Positions 62,958 to 64,000 of a DNA stretch of 64,000 bases are shown here, piece by piece. Origin of the DNA: CBDCUC01 sp965222485 (GTDB lineage Bacteria > Pseudomonadota > Alphaproteobacteria > Rhizobiales > Hyphomicrobiaceae); assembly GCA_965222485.1 (NCBI GenBank), contig CBDCUC010000040.1:1302001-1366000 (forward strand), in the 5' to 3' direction. A model generated the notes under the pieces. It was not told where the DNA came from. It did not search any database and saw only the letters and a list, made by a program, of their open reading frames with translations. Both the position numbers and the translations under genes were made by a program. Within the stretch, counting starts at the first letter, position 1; each line of letters opens with the position of its first letter.

Positions 62958-63383
62958 ATGCTTGCGACCTTGAAAAAGCGCGGCGATTTTCTGCGTGTGC
63001 GAGGGGGCGGACGCTGGGCAACGGCTGCATTTGTTCTGGAGGGCAAGCCGCGTATCGGCGATGGCTCTAACCGAGCAAGGGGTGCTCCCGCGTCAGATAA
63101 GAACCCGGCGCAGGTGACGTCGCAACGGTTGATTGGGGGACCGAGGTTCGGTTTTACCGTCACCAAGAAGCTGGGGAATGCCGTTAAACGCAATCGCATT
63201 CGCCGTCGGCTCAAAGCCGTGGTAGAGCAACTGGCGAAAAGCCAGGCGCGCCAGGATTGCGATTATGTCGTTGTTGCGCGTGCTGCGGCGCTGAACCGAC
63301 CGTTTGGTGTACTTGCCGCTGATCTGGAGCAGGCATTTCGCAGGGTTCACCGCGCTCTCGATCGAAAGCGCCGGAAAGATTAG
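62958..63383 (+). CDS. rnpA: Ribonuclease P protein component
   Basis: 141 residues from ATG 62958 (GTG 62955 and an upstream frame to 62907 are less likely). The start LATLKKRGDFLRVRGGGRW and the RNA-binding motif FTVTKKLGNAVKRNRIRRRL are diagnostic. An insertion of about 20 residues (LEGKPRIGDGSNRARGAPAS) between strand 1 and the RNR helix is typical of alphaproteobacterial forms. It binds the RNase P RNA for tRNA 5' maturation. Confidence 0.96.
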   Translation: MLATLKKRGDFLRVRGGGRWATAAFVLEGKPRIGDGSNRARGAPASDKNPAQVTSQRLIGGPRFGFTVTKKLGNAVKRNRIRRRLKAVVEQLAKSQARQDCDYVVVARAAALNRPFGVLAADLEQAFRRVHRALDRKRRKD

Positions 63384-63430
63384 GGTATGGGTCTCATTGT
63401 CAGGCCAATGGACTGCTAACCGGGGCGTGC

Positions 63431-64000
63431 ATGAAACATCAAGATCAGGATCAACATACGCAGCTGCTGCTGGCGGTTGTATTGTCGCTCGCCGTGCTTC
63501 TGGTTTGGCAGTACTTCTTTCCGCCGCCCAAACCGCCGCCTTCGAAGGCGCCTGAGACGACCGTTAGCGATCAAGTCAAGCCGGGCGGGTCTGTGCCTTC
63601 TGTCTCCGATACGGTGATTGAGGGGGCGCAGCCAACCGCGGCAGGTCAGGCGCGGAGTTCGGGCGCGCCGGTCGCCGACAGGGCGGATGCGATCAAGTTG
63701 TCGCCGCGCGTCGAGATCAAAACAGAGTCTCTCAGCGGGTCGATCAACCTGCAAGGTGGGCGCATCGATGACCTGACGCTCGTCAAGTATCATCAGACTG
63801 TGGACAAGGGCAGCCCCAACGTCGTCTTGTTCTCTCCTGCGGATGCGCGCGATGCCTATTTTGCCGAATATGGATGGGTCGCACCGTCAGCGTCTGCACA
63901 CAAAATGCCGGGCCGGGATACGGTCTGGAGTGTTGACGGCGACAAAACGCTGACGGCAGGCGGTACGGTGAGGCTGAGATGGGACAATGGGTCCGGTCTT
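63431..64000 (+). CDS. yidC: Membrane protein insertase YidC (5' part, runs off the window)
   Basis: The first 190 codons. An N-terminal membrane anchor (QLLLAVVLSLAVLLVWQYFF) is followed by the Pro-rich linker PPPKPPPSKAPETTVSD. The periplasmic beta domain then starts (TESLSGSINLQGGRIDDLTL). Order after rpmH and rnpA confirms identity. The five-helix insertase core lies beyond the right edge. Confidence 0.95.
   Translation, partial: MKHQDQDQHTQLLLAVVLSLAVLLVWQYFFPPPKPPPSKAPETTVSDQVKPGGSVPSVSDTVIEGAQPTAAGQARSSGAPVADRADAIKLSPRVEIKTESLSGSINLQGGRIDDLTLVKYHQTVDKGSPNVVLFSPADARDAYFAEYGWVAPSASAHKMPGRDTVWSVDGDKTLTAGGTVRLRWDNGSGL

Overview
The window reads as chromosomal DNA of an alphaproteobacterium, most likely order Hyphomicrobiales (Rhizobiales), perhaps near Hyphomicrobium or Filomicrobium. 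The basis is the rpmH-rnpA-yidC run at the right edge, the neighbouring TVP38 / FAD-oxidoreductase / DUF547 set, and families common in that order (ExoD, DUF3309, DUF2254, DUF2383, exported TPR proteins with a paired-Cys N-terminus). The genus is an inference from gene content; no 16S rRNA is present.

Left block (1-14.6 kb): envelope and stress genes. These are three very small membrane proteins (one DUF3309, one DUF1328-like), an AI-2E-type permease, ExoD, a DUF2383 four-helix protein, two MscS-type channels, a formate/nitrite-type channel and a DUF2254 membrane protein. There is a RimK / AstE-like / DUF785-protease trio for C-terminal peptide modification. A tight operon joins an MscS-like channel, a soluble MgtE_N-CBS protein and the Mg2+ transporter MgtE.

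Middle block (14,644-56,658): a 42 kb genomic island in a tRNA-Arg(ACG) gene. A 52-bp perfect direct repeat, which is the tRNA 3' part, marks both ends. A tyrosine recombinase lies just inside the left end. An AlpA-type regulator, a minimal family-A-polymerase-like protein, an iteron-like TCCGG cluster and a small RHH regulator with a perfect 11-bp inverted-repeat operator lie at the right end and look like a maintenance or replication module. The cargo includes a metallo-lactonase-like / NTF2 / FAD-oxidoreductase operon and outer-membrane beta-barrel proteins, one of them an autotransporter with twelve 19-residue repeats. It also carries an NAGPA-type glycosidase, an ankyrin protein, a TIR-TM-SUMF1 protein, a cREC protein and one intact IS3/IS407-type insertion sequence. 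Its most striking content is a family of TPR proteins (eight intact, one decayed). Most are predicted to be exported, with a conserved Cys-x(11-13)-Cys segment before the TPRs and a shared C-terminal cap.

Right block (56.7-64 kb): ordinary chromosome. It holds a HAMP histidine kinase, a pyridine-nucleotide disulfide oxidoreductase, a TVP38 protein, a DUF547 protein, then rpmH, rnpA and the start of yidC behind a good sigma70-type promoter. No CRISPR array, rRNA or conjugation gene was seen.
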